The notes beneath the pieces are model-generated. The model was given only the letters and a program-made list of their open reading frames with translations. It was not told the origin of the DNA and searched no databases. Position numbers and translations under genes: made by a program. Below, one piece after another: positions 5,471 through 5,822 of a stretch of DNA of 5,822 nucleotides. The stretch comes from Chloroflexota bacterium. GTDB taxonomy: Bacteria > Chloroflexota > UBA6077 > CF-72. The stretch lies in contig JAFAWJ010000839.1 in NCBI GenBank assembly GCA_019242065.1, positions 1 to 5,822 on the forward strand, given 5' to 3'. Every line of letters begins with the position of its first letter. Position 1 is the first letter of the stretch.

Positions 5471-5822
5471 GCACCTCTACCGACCCCTCCACGCCACAGC
5501 AGGCCTACATCAACGCCCTGCTAATCCTCCTTCAACATGCGCGACCTGGTCAGCGAGTACAAGTCGCTGGACTATCGCGTGTTGCCAGCGCCGACGCACC
5601 TTACCCATCGACCCGCTGATCCTGCACCTGGCATCAAGCACCGATGTGGGGTCGGGGCACCGCCGACCAGAGCGCCGCTCACAATCGTCGGTGTGCGCAT
5701 CCCCACTCCAGAGGCCAATGCGAATAGCAGATCGTATACAGAGCCGCATTCCTACCCGAGGCAGTGTCAAGAATGACCACCTCCACCGCTTCGCCGATCC
5801 GGCGCTGAGCACCGAGTTTCGT
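5471..5822. other. Region right of the IS5-like element; no confident gene
   Basis: About 350 bp hold only short frames. One runs through P-S-T-P-Q-Q-A-Y-I-N-A-L-L-I-L-L-Q (from about 5478), and another through M-R-D-L-V-S-E-Y-K-S-L-D-Y-R-V-L (from 5537, 79 codons). Both segments look protein-like but lie in different frames and lose that character quickly. This suits a decayed gene with frameshifts, though chance frames in GC-rich DNA are equally possible. No RNA gene or repeat array is visible. Confidence 0.4.
5718..5822 (+). CDS. Possible 5' end of an unidentified gene (partial)
   Basis: An ATG at 5718 opens a frame of 35 codons that reaches the end of the window: MRIADRIQSRIPTRGSVKND, then H-L-H-R-F-A-D-P-A-L-S-T-E-F-R. 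The composition is that of a normal soluble protein. AGAGG (5710-5714) lies upstream but only three bases from the ATG, closer than ideal. No family is recognised, and an overlapping 79-codon frame ends at 5776. The rest of the gene, if real, lies outside the window. Confidence 0.25.
   Translation, partial: MRIADRIQSRIPTRGSVKNDHLHRFADPALSTEFR

Noticed and set aside
1..5822. CRISPR array, tRNA, rRNA or toxin-antitoxin pair
   Set aside because: There are no regularly spaced repeats, no tRNA-like cloverleaf or rRNA sequence, and no pair of small genes with recognisable motifs.

Overview
The window is GC-rich bacterial DNA without a distinctive taxonomic marker. Codon use with G/C in third positions and Shine-Dalgarno-type starts suggest a high-GC bacterium, but the phylum cannot be read from this sequence. 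It is an accessory region: one intact metabolic gene, then a mobile-element island made of one insertion sequence inside another, then DNA with no convincing intact gene.

Layout. Positions 1-158 hold the possible 3' end of a rightward gene. Positions 144-1799 (minus) encode a 551-residue FAD-dependent oxidase of the vanillyl-alcohol oxidase family, closest in its motifs to type II cholesterol oxidase and aldonolactone/alditol oxidases. Positions 1800-2211 are a gap with no confident gene. From about 2212 to about 5470 lies an IS5/IS1182-like element whose DDE transposase is split at codon 273/274 by a 1982-bp IS110-family element (3094-5075, with a 5-bp GCTAC repeat at the joins). Removing the insert restores an unbroken 372-codon transposase frame, including the conserved D-K-G-Y-D motif. 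From about 5471 to 5822 there are only short, doubtful reading frames.

The notable system is the IS110 element. Its transposase (3346-4680, minus) keeps the D-E-D-D and Ser residues. The outermost bases of its two ends would together form a TTGACA-17-TATGAA promoter only when the element is circular, as known for IS110-family circles. The 390-bp leader between that junction and the transposase is rich in structure. It contains a perfect 12-bp inverted repeat, several hairpins, and short matches to the interrupted IS5 target and to the element's own ends. These occur in the 5'-to-3' order expected of a bridge RNA (target loop, then donor loop). I propose a guide RNA at about 4711-4913 (minus) that directed insertion into the transposase gene of another mobile element. 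The junction, restored frame and promoter spacing are read directly. The RNA and its guides are inference; similar short matches also occur elsewhere, so the individual guide calls are tentative.
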